This document shows positions 45,123 to 53,699 of a stretch of 64,000 nt of DNA, piece after piece. Position 1 is the first letter of the stretch. Each line of letters begins with the position of its first letter. The notes beneath the pieces are model-generated. The model was not told the DNA's origin. It ran no database searches and was given only the letters and a program-made list of their open reading frames with translations. The stretch is from Paenibacillus sp. GSMTC-2017 (GTDB lineage Bacteria; Bacillota; Bacilli; Paenibacillales; Paenibacillaceae). The DNA is taken from contig NZ_JAECMT010000001.1 in the NCBI RefSeq assembly GCF_016019935.1, positions 620,022 through 684,021 on the forward strand, in the 5' to 3' direction. Position numbers and translations under genes: made by a program.

Positions 45123-47005
45123 TGTGTTTCCCCTCCACCATTGCTCTCTTTAAGTACGACTGACATAACCGAAGACTGTCCCTTTTTTACCGCTTTAAAT
45201 GGCGCATAACGCCATGAATGGACACGATCGGAGTTGGTAATGACCATTGGTGTAGCTAGTGATTTACTTTCTTTACGAACCTTTTGTAAATTAAACCGAA
45301 TCAGCAGCATACCAGGAGTGACCTCATCGCCTTCTTTGACGACTGCCTGAAAGTATGATTTCCCTGCCAAGTGTGATGTATCAATTCCGATATGCAATAG
45401 CACATCTAACCCTTCAGGTGTCTTAATGCCGATGGCATGCATAGTCGGATAAATATGAATAACTTTACCCTTAACTGGTGAAACCAATTCACCTTTATCA
45501 GGTAAAAATGCAACACCTTGTCCGACTAATTTCCCTGCAAAGATTGGATCAGGCACATCATCTAACGAAATCATTTTGCCTTGCATCGGTGAGTGGAACA
45601 AAACTTGTTCTTGATCACGATGCATCGCTTTAATCATTTCTTCACGAATAAGCTCGGAGTACGTGCCAAACACAACCTGCACATGACCACCTCCAAGTCT
45701 AATTACTCCTGCCGCCCCTAAATTACGGAGGGCGTTAACATCTATGATCTTCTCGTTCGTAACCTTTATCCGGAGACGCGTAATACATGATTCGATCTGT
45801 ACAATGTTTTGTTTGCCGCCAATAGCTTGAAGAATAAGTGGTGCACGATAAGGAATATCGCCTGCCCATTCATCAAGTTGAGAGCCTTCTTCACGTCCTG
45901 GCGTTGGTATGCGGAATTTTCGAATCGCCCATCGGAATAAGAAATAATAAAACAGTCCGACGACGATACCAATCGGGATAATGAGCCAACCACGCGTAGC
46001 AAGATGCTGATTAATTGCAAAATCGATTGCTCCTGCTGAGAACGAAAAACCATGGCGAATACCTAATTCGAAGGTTACCCACATAATAAGACCTGACAAT
46101 AGTGAGTGAATAACATACAAGTAAGGTGCTACAAACAAAAAAGCAAACTCGACAGGTTCTGTCACTCCTGTGAGGAATGACGCCAGAGCTGCGTACATAA
46201 ACGTTTTACGAATTTTCGGTTTCAAATCTTCACGTGCTTCATGAATGATCGCAAATGCGATCGCTGGCAATGCAAACATCATTGTAGGATATAATCCCGC
46301 CATAAAGGCACCTGCACTTGGGTCCCCTGCGAAAAAGCGCGGTAAATCTCCATAAACGACATTACCAGCTTCCGTCTCGTAACCACCGATCTGAAACCAA
46401 AACACATGGTTAACGAGATGATGCAGACCAAATACGACAAGAATTCGATGAACGAATCCATATAGGAAAACACCAAAGCCACCGCCTGAAGCTACAACCT
46501 CGCCGAGTTCTATCATAAGCCCTTGTAAAAAAGGTGCTATATTAACCATCCCAATGGCAAATAGAAACGAAATTAAGCTCACAAATAACGGAACAAATCG
46601 TGGGCCTCCAAAAAACTGTATGTACTCTGGCAATCTTAAATCTTTAAATCGTTCATGACTGTAACCAGCTGAAATTCCGATAATAGCACCAATCATAACG
46701 GTCGGCTCTATCTCAGTACTAGATGTTCCAATTACACCGGTATAAATAATCATTCCAACAAGCGATGCCATTCCTGCTGCGAGCGCATTTCCAGTCAAAC
46801 CAAGCGCAATACCTACTGCGAACAAATACGGCAAATAAAGAAATATAACTTCACTTGCAGCACGTAAATGATCTGACATACCCGGCAATCCTATGTAATC
46901 CCAAGGCAATTGACTTAGGCTAAGAAATACGGCTGCTCCTGGAAGCACTATCATCGGCAGCATGAACGCTCTTCCCAGCTGCTGCAGGCTCCCTATGAAA
47001 GTCAT
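45119..47005 (-). CDS. PTS EIICBA transporter (glucose/N-acetylglucosamine type)
   Basis: A 628-residue membrane permease fused to its EIIB and EIIA domains. EIIC covers residues 1-370 with about eight to ten helices and the FLTGVTEPVEFAFLF loop. EIIB (about 390-465) has the phosphocysteine motif SCITRLR (Cys407), and EIIA (about 475-610) has HAIGI and the phospho-His segment LLHIGIDT (His538). Motifs do not settle whether it prefers glucose or GlcNAc. The start has TAGGAGG. A hairpin repeat (47021-47058) sits just upstream in the leader. It is first in a coupled operon with ptsI. Confidence 0.92.
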   Translation of the reverse strand: MTFIGSLQQLGRAFMLPMIVLPGAAVFLSLSQLPWDYIGLPGMSDHLRAASEVIFLYLPYLFAVGIALGLTGNALAAGMASLVGMIIYTGVIGTSSTEIEPTVMIGAIIGISAGYSHERFKDLRLPEYIQFFGGPRFVPLFVSLISFLFAIGMVNIAPFLQGLMIELGEVVASGGGFGVFLYGFVHRILVVFGLHHLVNHVFWFQIGGYETEAGNVVYGDLPRFFAGDPSAGAFMAGLYPTMMFALPAIAFAIIHEAREDLKPKIRKTFMYAALASFLTGVTEPVEFAFLFVAPYLYVIHSLLSGLIMWVTFELGIRHGFSFSAGAIDFAINQHLATRGWLIIPIGIVVGLFYYFLFRWAIRKFRIPTPGREEGSQLDEWAGDIPYRAPLILQAIGGKQNIVQIESCITRLRIKVTNEKIIDVNALRNLGAAGVIRLGGGHVQVVFGTYSELIREEMIKAMHRDQEQVLFHSPMQGKMISLDDVPDPIFAGKLVGQGVAFLPDKGELVSPVKGKVIHIYPTMHAIGIKTPEGLDVLLHIGIDTSHLAGKSYFQAVVKEGDEVTPGMLLIRFNLQKVRKESKSLATPMVITNSDRVHSWRYAPFKAVKKGQSSVMSVVLKESNGGGETQ

Positions 47006-47020
47006 TTTTAACCTCCTAAA

Positions 47021-47058
47021 ACGTTTTGCGAAGCAAAACGTAACTTCGTAAGCATAAT
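47021..47058. repeat. Dispersed hairpin repeat copy
   Basis: ACGTTTTG, CGAAG, CAAAACGT followed by AACTTCGTAAGCATAAT matches the unit at 1-95 with base-paired stem changes (AAG/CTT becomes ACG/CGT). It lies directly upstream of the ribosome site of the EIICBA gene, in its leader. Confidence 0.7.
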
Positions 47059-47149
47059 CCTATTTTTACAATTGCAACTTTACATCGTAATTTTGATTTT
47101 GTCGAGCATGATGCCTACTTCGATGTTAAGCCCTTGTTCCGCATTTGTC

Positions 47150-47180
47150 AAAATAAAAAGACGAGCCACTTAGGCTCGCC
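47150..47180 (-). terminator. Terminator of the CoA-binding gene
   Basis: GACGAGCC (47160-47167) and GGCTCGCC (47173-47180) form an 8-bp hairpin with one wobble pair and a TTTTTATTTT tail on the minus strand. It lies 130 nt past the CoA-binding protein stop. Confidence 0.8.
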
Positions 47181-47309
47181 CTATTAATGATTTTTCAAAC
47201 TTTTATTAATCTAACGGCTATTAATCATGTGCGCCTAGTCATCATAACTATGCGACTTTATTTTTGAAGCCTATCTAACTGTGGAGAAACGAAATCATCA
47301 TTACGAACG

Positions 47310-47744
47310 TTACCTTTTTCCTTTTCCACCTGGAAGAAGAATGGAGTCCTCTACTTTGATGCAACGATCCATAATGACATTCAAGCTGCCGTCCTGTGCT
47401 ATTTTACCCGCTTCTTCATTCAATACACCAAGTTGAAGCCAAAGTGTCTTTGCGCCGATCGCAACAGCCTCTTCAGCTATTGGAGGTGTATGCTCACTAC
47501 GTCTGAACACATTAACAATATCGACTGGAACCGGAATATCTGCTAGAGTAGCATAACTTTTCTGCCCCAATATCGTGTCCGCATTAGGATTAACTGGAAT
47601 AATCGTATATCCTTTTGCTTGCATTGCCTCTGAGACCATATAGGATACTCGTTCTGGATTATCAGATAACCCTACCACTGCAACAACGTCACTGTTGCTC
47701 AGAATTTCCTTTATTTGTTCCCGTGTCGGATTTTCAAAAGCCAT
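47310..47744 (-). CDS. CoA-binding domain protein (YccU type)
   Basis: A 144-residue Rossmann-like protein of the CoA-binding family (succinyl-CoA synthetase alpha N-terminal fold). The nucleotide region VVAVVGLSDNPERVSY and IPVNPNADTILGQKSYATLADI are typical, as is TLWLQLGVLNEEAGKIA near the C-terminus. The role is unknown. It lies 48 bp downstream of aroA on the same strand. Confidence 0.88.
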   Translation of the reverse strand: MAFENPTREQIKEILSNSDVVAVVGLSDNPERVSYMVSEAMQAKGYTIIPVNPNADTILGQKSYATLADIPVPVDIVNVFRRSEHTPPIAEEAVAIGAKTLWLQLGVLNEEAGKIAQDGSLNVIMDRCIKVEDSILLPGGKGKR

Positions 47745-47791
47745 AATTGCACCTCATTTCTAAAAACTAAGTATCGTCTGGACAATTTACT

Positions 47792-49096
47792 TTAATGCAA
47801 TTTGCCTTCCACCCACTCAACATTAGCACCTAATGCTTTCAAGTGATCGAAATAAATCGGATACGATTTGGCAACATGATGTGCATCATGAATACGGATC
47901 GGATTTTTGGAACGTAAACCGACAATCGTAAGCGCCATAATAACACGGTGATCATAATGAGCGTTAATATCAACGCCACCTTCTACACCCTCTGGACGAC
48001 CATGAACGATAATTTCACTTTGGCGCTCCTCTACGTTTGCCCCAGCTTTCCTCAGCTCATTCAAATAATCCGTAATGCGGTCACATTCCTTATAGCGAAG
48101 GTTTTCAACATTATAGAAACGTGAAGTTCCTTCTGCAAAAACAGCTGCAGCTACCATTGCAAGAACAGCGTCCGTAGCATGATCACCGTCAAACTCAACT
48201 GCTTTGAGTTGCCCATTTCCTTTTACATGTACAATGTCATTTTCATGAGTAAGTGGCACTTCCATCATACGGAGTACATCCACTACAGCACGTTCCCCTT
48301 GTTTACTATTCTCAACTAAACGATGAACAATAACATCTGATTCAGTAACGGCAGCTGCGGCAAGAATAGCAGCAGATCCAGGATAGTCACCTTGTACGGA
48401 ATACGTTTTCGCTTCATAATTTTGACGACCTGGTACACGGAAACGCATATAATCTTCATCTGCATGGATTTTGATTCCTGCTTGCTCCAGCACCTCTAAT
48501 GTTTGTCCAACAACAACTTTTGATTTCAAATCGTGAAGAACCTCGATCTCACTGTCTTCTTCAAGAAGCGGGGTAAGAAATAGAAGTGCACTTAAAAACT
48601 GAGAGCTAATATTACCGGAAACCTGGATGTGCCCACCCTTTGGTTTACCGCCTTTTATCGTAATAGGCAACTTACCTTCATTATGCTCAATTGTTACGCC
48701 CATATTGCTTAGAGATTCAATTAAATCATGGTGCGGACGTTTACCAAGCGAATCTGGGTAACGATTTACAAAAGTAAGGTCTGGACATAATGACGCTATA
48801 GCCATCAAAAATCGTAATACTGCACCAGCATTTCCAACATCAAGTTGTTCAACAGGCTTAGGATTGCGGCCAAAACCAGTAATAACGATCTTTTCTTCAT
48901 CTTCTTCTACAATTGCACCAAGATCGCGGATACAACGGCGCATCGCATCGCTGTCTTCGCTGTGAGCTGGGTAATAGATGGTACTCGTCCCCTCTGCCAA
49001 TGCAGCTACGAGTAAATATCGAGTTGTATAATTTTTGGAGGAAAGAGCTCCAATTTCACCCTTAAGCCGGGGAGTCGGCGTTACAATAACGTCCAT
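47792..49096 (-). CDS. aroA: 3-phosphoshikimate 1-carboxyvinyltransferase (divergent EPSP synthase)
   Basis: A 434-residue EPSP synthase, the sixth shikimate-pathway step. The catalytic residues can be matched: SKNYTTR with Lys21 and Arg26 in the place of the usual SKSISNR, LRYKECDRI (Glu) and AKSYPIYF (Lys). Class I residues next to the PEP site differ: GNAGAVLRFL has Ala92 for the usual Thr97 and Phe96 for Pro101 (E. coli numbering). Those positions affect glyphosate sensitivity in other enzymes. It is downstream of aroK with a 27-bp gap, an operon with the CoA-binding gene. Confidence 0.9.
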   Translation of the reverse strand: MDVIVTPTPRLKGEIGALSSKNYTTRYLLVAALAEGTSTIYYPAHSEDSDAMRRCIRDLGAIVEEDEEKIVITGFGRNPKPVEQLDVGNAGAVLRFLMAIASLCPDLTFVNRYPDSLGKRPHHDLIESLSNMGVTIEHNEGKLPITIKGGKPKGGHIQVSGNISSQFLSALLFLTPLLEEDSEIEVLHDLKSKVVVGQTLEVLEQAGIKIHADEDYMRFRVPGRQNYEAKTYSVQGDYPGSAAILAAAAVTESDVIVHRLVENSKQGERAVVDVLRMMEVPLTHENDIVHVKGNGQLKAVEFDGDHATDAVLAMVAAAVFAEGTSRFYNVENLRYKECDRITDYLNELRKAGANVEERQSEIIVHGRPEGVEGGVDINAHYDHRVIMALTIVGLRSKNPIRIHDAHHVAKSYPIYFDHLKALGANVEWVEGKLH

Positions 49097-49123
49097 TAAG
49101 AATGAATCTCCTTTTACATTAAT

Positions 49124-49657
49124 TTATTTGGAAGAGGAATAATGATTCCACTGGCTTACAATTTTGGATACAACGTCTTCTACAGTCAGTTCAGTCGTAT
49201 CAATCGTACAATGCGCAAAGTCATACGCTGTTTTTCTTTGTTCAAGCAAGCTGCTAACACGGCTATGAACATCACCATTAAGCAGTGGTCGAGATTCATC
49301 ATTCATCACTCTTGAAACAATTTGATCTGGGCTTGCCTTAAGAGCAACGACATAACCGTTATCGAGCATATCCTGACGGTTGGAGTCGCGCAGCACTGCA
49401 CCTCCGCCAGTTGCAATAACGGATACTTCTGAAGTCGTTAGAAGTCTTTGTAGTACGCGACTTTCAATTTCTCTAAAACCTTCTTCACCATCAATCTCAA
49501 ATATAGCGGAAATCTTTTTATTTTCTGAACGCTCAATTTCTTCATCAACGTCAATTCGAGCGCATCCTAGCTGCTCTGCAAGTAATCGACTAACACTTGA
49601 CTTGCCAGTACCCATAAAGCCGATTAATATCAATTTATAGGAGATTTTGGATTCCAT
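49124..49657 (-). CDS. aroK: Shikimate kinase
   Basis: AroK, 177 residues, phosphorylates shikimate at the 3-hydroxyl in aromatic amino acid synthesis. The P-loop is GFMGTGKSS; DVDEEIE provides the shikimate-binding Asp and Arg region, and ATGGGAVLR is the glycine motif after it. Length is normal. It is upstream of aroA by 27 bp on the same strand, so shikimate steps five and six are made together. Confidence 0.93.
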   Translation of the reverse strand: MESKISYKLILIGFMGTGKSSVSRLLAEQLGCARIDVDEEIERSENKKISAIFEIDGEEGFREIESRVLQRLLTTSEVSVIATGGGAVLRDSNRQDMLDNGYVVALKASPDQIVSRVMNDESRPLLNGDVHSRVSSLLEQRKTAYDFAHCTIDTTELTVEDVVSKIVSQWNHYSSSK

Positions 49658-49810
49658 TGCGCTTTTTCCACCTTTTAACTCTTTTTACTCAACTTTTCTA
49701 CCACATCATATCATTTTTTTTGGCGAGAAGGGTATAAAAAAGTGAGTTAAGCCGTATGGATGATTAAGATGCACATTTTATGCACATTTTTGGACGGGAG
49801 TGATTCTGTA

Positions 49811-50116
49811 ATGACAAGAAAGCCCTATCCCCAGTCTTCAGATCCAACAGAACTAAGAATTAATCGAATATTGGATCCTGCATACCCTCTAAGTCGTGAC
49901 GATGTCGTTTGGATGCTCGGTTATATCAAAAAAAAGGTGGCTGACGATGATCCATCTTTACTGGATCTGTCGCAGCCACGATTAATGCAAAACTTTTTGT
50001 CCTTTGCCGAAGCAGCGATGGCCCTTATTCAACGCAGACATGCGAGCGACCAAGAGGCCGAGCGTTTACGCGAATGGTTGAAACAAGCCGCTTATGGGAT
50101 TATTCCAAAACGCTAA
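49811..50116 (+). CDS. Small conserved hypothetical protein
   Basis: A 101-residue cytosolic protein with no recognised motif; it is mostly helical with DPAYPLSRDDVVWMLGYIKKKV and a basic C-terminus. I chose the ATG at 49811, about 10 nt from GGGAG, over a longer reading. It lies between aroK (divergent) and gndA (convergent), and its stop is 1 nt from the gndA stop, with no obvious terminator between them. Confidence 0.55.
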   Translation: MTRKPYPQSSDPTELRINRILDPAYPLSRDDVVWMLGYIKKKVADDDPSLLDLSQPRLMQNFLSFAEAAMALIQRRHASDQEAERLREWLKQAAYGIIPKR

Positions 50117-50117
50117 C

Positions 50118-51530
50118 TTAAGATTGGAGCCAGTTAAAGTGGAATGATCCTTCTTTGTCCACACGTTTGAATGTATGGGCACCAAAGTAATCACGTTGTG
50201 CTTGCAATAGGTTAGCCGGCAAACGCTCAGTACGGTAGCTGTCGAAGTAAGCAATCGCACTAGAGAATGCAGGAACTGGAACACCGTTCGTTACGGCAAT
50301 TCCGATTACTTGGCGCCAATCACCTTGGTAAGCTTCCACGATGTCCTTGAAGTAAGGATCAAGCAACAAGTTGCGAAGCTCTGGATCGCGGTCGTAAGCA
50401 TCTTTAATATTTTGTAGGAAGCGGGCGCGAATAATGCAACCGCCACGGAAGATCATCGCGATGTCGCCGTAGCGTAGTTCCCAACCGTATTCTTCCGATG
50501 CTGCACGCATCTGTGCGAAGCCTTGTGCGTACGAACAAATTTTACTTGCAAACAAGGCTTTGCGAACTGATTCGATAAATGCAGCTCTGTCACCTTGGAA
50601 TGGCACTTTTGCAGGTCCATTTAGTACCTTGCTAGCAGCAACACGTTCTTCTTTCATTGCTGAAAGGAATCGTGTAAATACGGATTCAGTAATGATGGAC
50701 AGAGGAACGCCAAGATCAAGCGAGCTTTGGCTCGTCCATTTTCCTGTACCCTTTTGGCCAGCGGAATCCAAAATAACGTCAACCATCGGTTTGCCCGTTT
50801 CAGGGTCATATTTGGAGAATATATCACGTGTAATTTCGATAAGGTAGCTGTCAAGCTCACCTTTATTCCACTCTGTAAAAATGTCATGAAGTTCTTCTGC
50901 ACTAACATCAAGAACATTTTTCAAAAGGTCATAAGCTTCACAAATTAATTGCATATCTCCGTACTCAATTCCGTTATGAACCATCTTTACATAATGACCT
51001 GCACCGTCAGGTCCAATGTATGTACAACATGCGTCTTCGCCAACTTTAGCAGAGATTGCAGTCAAGATCGGCTCAACTAGCTCATATGCTGACTTCTGGC
51101 CGCCAGGCATGATGGACGGTCCTTTTAGTGCGCCTTCTTCGCCACCAGAAACGCCTGTTCCAATGAAACGGAAACCTTTTGCTTCCAAATCTTTGCTGCG
51201 ACGTTGTGTATCAGGGAAATAAGCGTTTCCGCCGTCAATAATAATATCACCTTGAGCAAGATGAGGCACAAGAGCATCAATTGTAGCATCCGTTCCTGCA
51301 CCGGCTTGAACCATAATCAAAATTTTGCGAGGTACTTCAAGTGATTGTACAAACTCTTCGATTGTATAAGCAGGTACTAGGTTTTTACCTTCGGATTCCT
51401 TAATCAACTCGTCAGTCTTTTCACGAGAACGGTTAAATACGGAAACAGTAAATCCTCTGCTTTCAATATTAAGGGCCAAGTTTTTGCCCATTACAGCCAA
51501 TCCTATAACACCAATTTGTTGTTTTGACAT
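50118..51530 (-). CDS. gndA: 6-phosphogluconate dehydrogenase, decarboxylating
   Basis: GndA, 470 residues, oxidises 6-phosphogluconate to ribulose-5-phosphate and CO2 with NADP+ in the pentose phosphate pathway. The Rossmann motif [21 protein letters not shown] and [10 protein letters not shown] are N-terminal, with the substrate block [23 protein letters not shown] and the [15 protein letters not shown] catalytic Lys segment following. It is a full-length protein with the typical C-terminal tail [16 protein letters not shown]. The start follows GGGAG. Confidence 0.96.
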   Translation of the reverse strand: MSKQQIGVIGLAVMGKNLALNIESRGFTVSVFNRSREKTDELIKESEGKNLVPAYTIEEFVQSLEVPRKILIMVQAGAGTDATIDALVPHLAQGDIIIDGGNAYFPDTQRRSKDLEAKGFRFIGTGVSGGEEGALKGPSIMPGGQKSAYELVEPILTAISAKVGEDACCTYIGPDGAGHYVKMVHNGIEYGDMQLICEAYDLLKNVLDVSAEELHDIFTEWNKGELDSYLIEITRDIFSKYDPETGKPMVDVILDSAGQKGTGKWTSQSSLDLGVPLSIITESVFTRFLSAMKEERVAASKVLNGPAKVPFQGDRAAFIESVRKALFASKICSYAQGFAQMRAASEEYGWELRYGDIAMIFRGGCIIRARFLQNIKDAYDRDPELRNLLLDPYFKDIVEAYQGDWRQVIGIAVTNGVPVPAFSSAIAYFDSYRTERLPANLLQAQRDYFGAHTFKRVDKEGSFHFNWLQS

Positions 51531-51712
51531 CTGGTTCTCCCATCCTTCTCTATTTATTTAGTCACAATAGTGTTATTCTACTCCTTTTACAGCAATAAGA
51601 AAACTATTTACATGGAAAAATAGCTATAAAGCACATCAGAAATATTGACATTAAGCAAAAGAATTGCTTATACTGCGGAAATCGACTGCTTACTAACTTA
51701 AGTCCATACGAA

Positions 51713-51760
51713 AAAACGACCCTATACGCCGCAATTAATATACGGGGTATACGATCGTTT
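51713..51760 (-). terminator. Possible terminator after the 51792 gene
   Basis: AACGAC (51715-51720) and GATCGTTT (51753-51760) bracket an imperfect stem on the minus strand, followed by a TTTTTTC tail. The stem is irregular, so confidence is moderate. Confidence 0.45.
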
Positions 51761-51791
51761 AAAAAAGATAAACAACATTACTACTCATCCA

Positions 51792-52388
51792 TTACAGCTC
51801 CAATTGAAGCATTTCTGATCGCAGAGCAACTAACCGCTCCTTCGATAAAGTAACCGCTTCCTCATTTTTGTCCTCTAAAGCTTCAAACAAAACAGATAGC
51901 TCATAATCCAATTCGAGTCTGAGTACCAGAGCTCTTTCTTCAGCTCGCTTCGATTGAAACGCCTTTATCATTTCTTCTATTGTGACAAAAGGCTTCTTCT
52001 GATAAATAATCCGATGTTCCATGCCAGACACCTCCACAAGTCGTATAATCTCACCGAACATAATACTCTCAATGACGATTTGACGATCTTTGATCCGCTT
52101 CACGACCGCATGTCCACGTGTGTCATTAATCAACTTTTCTAGTAGAACTGACAACTTTTCATCCTTGATCACATAATCTCCTACGATTTTGTATCGGTTT
52201 TTCATGCGTTGAAATTGCAGCTTTACGAGCTTGCGCCCCGTCCGGATAGATACCAGAAACTGCCCCTCCGTTTCGCTCCAATACAAGGAGTACCCTTCCT
52301 GAATAAGATCACGGATGAGATTTTGGATTTGCCGCCGCTCGAAACGCAGCTCCAAATTGCAGTATTCGACTTCATAGCTTTTGTTCAC
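51792..52388 (-). CDS. Hypothetical protein, Paenibacillus-type family
   Basis: A 198-residue soluble protein. The centre (about 80-130) with RGHAVVKRIKDRQIVIESI, an EIIRLVEV strand and EHRIIYQKK resembles a family of about 190-residue proteins seen in Paenibacillus that databases often mislabel; I recall the family but cannot name it. The N-terminal half is a mixed alpha/beta domain and the C-terminus is helical and acidic (ALEDKNEEAVTLSKERL). The GTG start has GGGGAGG. The function is unknown, and it is a single-gene unit on the minus strand. Confidence 0.55.
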   Translation of the reverse strand: MNKSYEVEYCNLELRFERRQIQNLIRDLIQEGYSLYWSETEGQFLVSIRTGRKLVKLQFQRMKNRYKIVGDYVIKDEKLSVLLEKLINDTRGHAVVKRIKDRQIVIESIMFGEIIRLVEVSGMEHRIIYQKKPFVTIEEMIKAFQSKRAEERALVLRLELDYELSVLFEALEDKNEEAVTLSKERLVALRSEMLQLEL

Positions 52389-52761
52389 GGCAATCCCTCC
52401 CCTTTTCCTTCTGTTAGTTGACTAAATGTTCTGAAAATTTGTTCTTATCATTATCTTATACTCCATCTTATGTTATGGCAACTTGGATTATTGACTAATT
52501 TTACATGTTGCTTCGATTTATTATCGAAAATGGGTAGTATGTTCAAAACCGACCGGACGTTACTCTATAAAAAGTTATTTGAAACTATGAAACAAATCAT
52601 CTATTTATAACTTCTTCATTATAAGTTTCGGCGAAGTATTCGTTATTATTGCAGCCATTCTTTGATTACATGTAATCTTCATTTAATTAAAGCTTATTTA
52701 TGCTATAATAATGATTATCAATAAATATTTATTATCTATCTTGATATAAGGAGCAACGACG
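52389..52761. other. Intergenic region upstream of yktB
   Basis: This 373-bp stretch has no gene. It contains a perfect 14-bp palindrome (GATTACATGTAATC at 52664-52677), an extended -10 and a Fur-like box at 52701-52720, and a small hairpin TTCGAT/ATCGAA near 52514-52530. The rest shows no clear signal. Confidence 0.6.
52701..52720 (+). promoter_or_regulatory. yktB promoter with Fur-like box
   Basis: TGCTATAAT (52701-52709) is an extended -10. It overlaps TAATAATGATTATCA (52706-52720), which matches the Bacillus Fur 7-1-7 consensus at 13 of 14 defined positions. Binding of Fur there would block the promoter. Experimental proof is lacking. Confidence 0.55.
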
Positions 52762-53427
52762 ATGACGACAACGGTTCAAACTCAAACATCGGCGCTGCCA
52801 GGCTTTCACTCTTCTGACTTCGATGTATTCGGACTACAAGGATTAGAAGAACGAATGGCTGGTATCCAAACACATATTCGTCCTAAATTCCAAGCAATCG
52901 GCGAGCAACTTACGATGGAACTATCCCTCCTATCAGGAAACGAGATGTTCCTTCACATTGCAAAACATGCAAGACGTACCGTCAATCCTCCTAAAGATAC
53001 TTGGCTTGCAATCTGCAACAACAAACGTGGATATAAAGCTCATCCTCATTTCCAGCTTGGACTATTCGATGATCATTTGTTTATATGGTTTGCACTCATC
53101 TATGAAGCACCGAATAAAAAAGCAATCGCTACTGCTTTTCTTAATGAACTAGATCAAGTGATATCATCAGTTCCTAGTGATTACTCGTTATCTCAAGATC
53201 ATATGAAGAAACAATGTGCAAAAGTAGCCGAGATGGACCGTCAAGATTGGGAATCTTCACTTAAACGCTTCCGTGACGTCCAAAAAGCCGAGCTTCTAAT
53301 CGGTCGTCAAATTGCGGCAGATGATAAGCTGCTTCAAAATGGTGATGCATTGCTTGAATTTACTGTGTCTACGTATAAGCAACTGTTTCCGCTATATCAG
53401 CTTGCTTGTTCACGTACAAACTTGTAA
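52762..53427 (+). CDS. yktB: YktB (DUF1054) family protein
   Basis: A 221-residue protein of the YktB family, recognised by FHSSDFDVFGLQGLEERMAGIQ, HPHFQLGLFDDHLFIWFALIYE and LSQDHMK. The function is unknown. It has a promoter with a Fur-like box about 45 bp upstream, so it may respond to iron. The start is ATG after AAGGAG. A GC-rich hairpin that looks like the end of a group II intron (53430-53457) begins right at its stop. Confidence 0.85.
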   Translation: MTTTVQTQTSALPGFHSSDFDVFGLQGLEERMAGIQTHIRPKFQAIGEQLTMELSLLSGNEMFLHIAKHARRTVNPPKDTWLAICNNKRGYKAHPHFQLGLFDDHLFIWFALIYEAPNKKAIATAFLNELDQVISSVPSDYSLSQDHMKKQCAKVAEMDRQDWESSLKRFRDVQKAELLIGRQIAADDKLLQNGDALLEFTVSTYKQLFPLYQLACSRTNL

Positions 53428-53490
53428 GAGGGGGCGCCTAGCCCCCCGTCCTCTCACACCACCGTCCATGAGCATAAGGCGGTTAACGAA
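53428..53490 (-). mobile_element. Possible group II intron 3'-end remnant
   Basis: Read on the minus strand this stretch looks like the last domains of a group II intron: AACCGCC ... GACGGTGGTGTGAGAGGAC followed by a GC-rich hairpin GGGGGC/GCCCCC (53441-53446 with 53430-53435) and CTCTTAC. This is the domain V and VI pattern of bacterial introns as I remember it. No reverse transcriptase is nearby, so it would be a decayed piece inserted behind yktB. Recognition is by memory and not by an alignment. Confidence 0.35.
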
Positions 53491-53699
53491 ATATTTCTTA
53501 TTGTTTTCCCCCATTAAAGAGTCTTTCCTTCGACACGACTAATGCTGTTTGTTTCTTCACCTTCGTTCAAGGTAAGAACGCTATCTTCCAATCCATCTAT
53601 CTGTTTCATTAACTCTATTACGCCTTTTAGCAACACAAAGTTTATCCTCTTCTCAATTGGAAATAATGATCCTATAAAACAATTGATGGAGGATTTATA

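Larger units (their letters stand above)
47006..47309. other. PTS leader / intergenic region
   Basis: This 304-bp stretch holds no gene. It contains the dispersed hairpin repeat at 47021-47058 and the terminator of the CoA-binding gene at about 47150-47180. No clear promoter or cre site for the PTS operon was found by eye. Confidence 0.6.

Noticed and set aside
47006..47058. cre site upstream of the PTS operon
   Set aside because: The AAAACGTTTT core looks cre-like, but the outer TG and CA are missing and it is part of the dispersed hairpin repeat.
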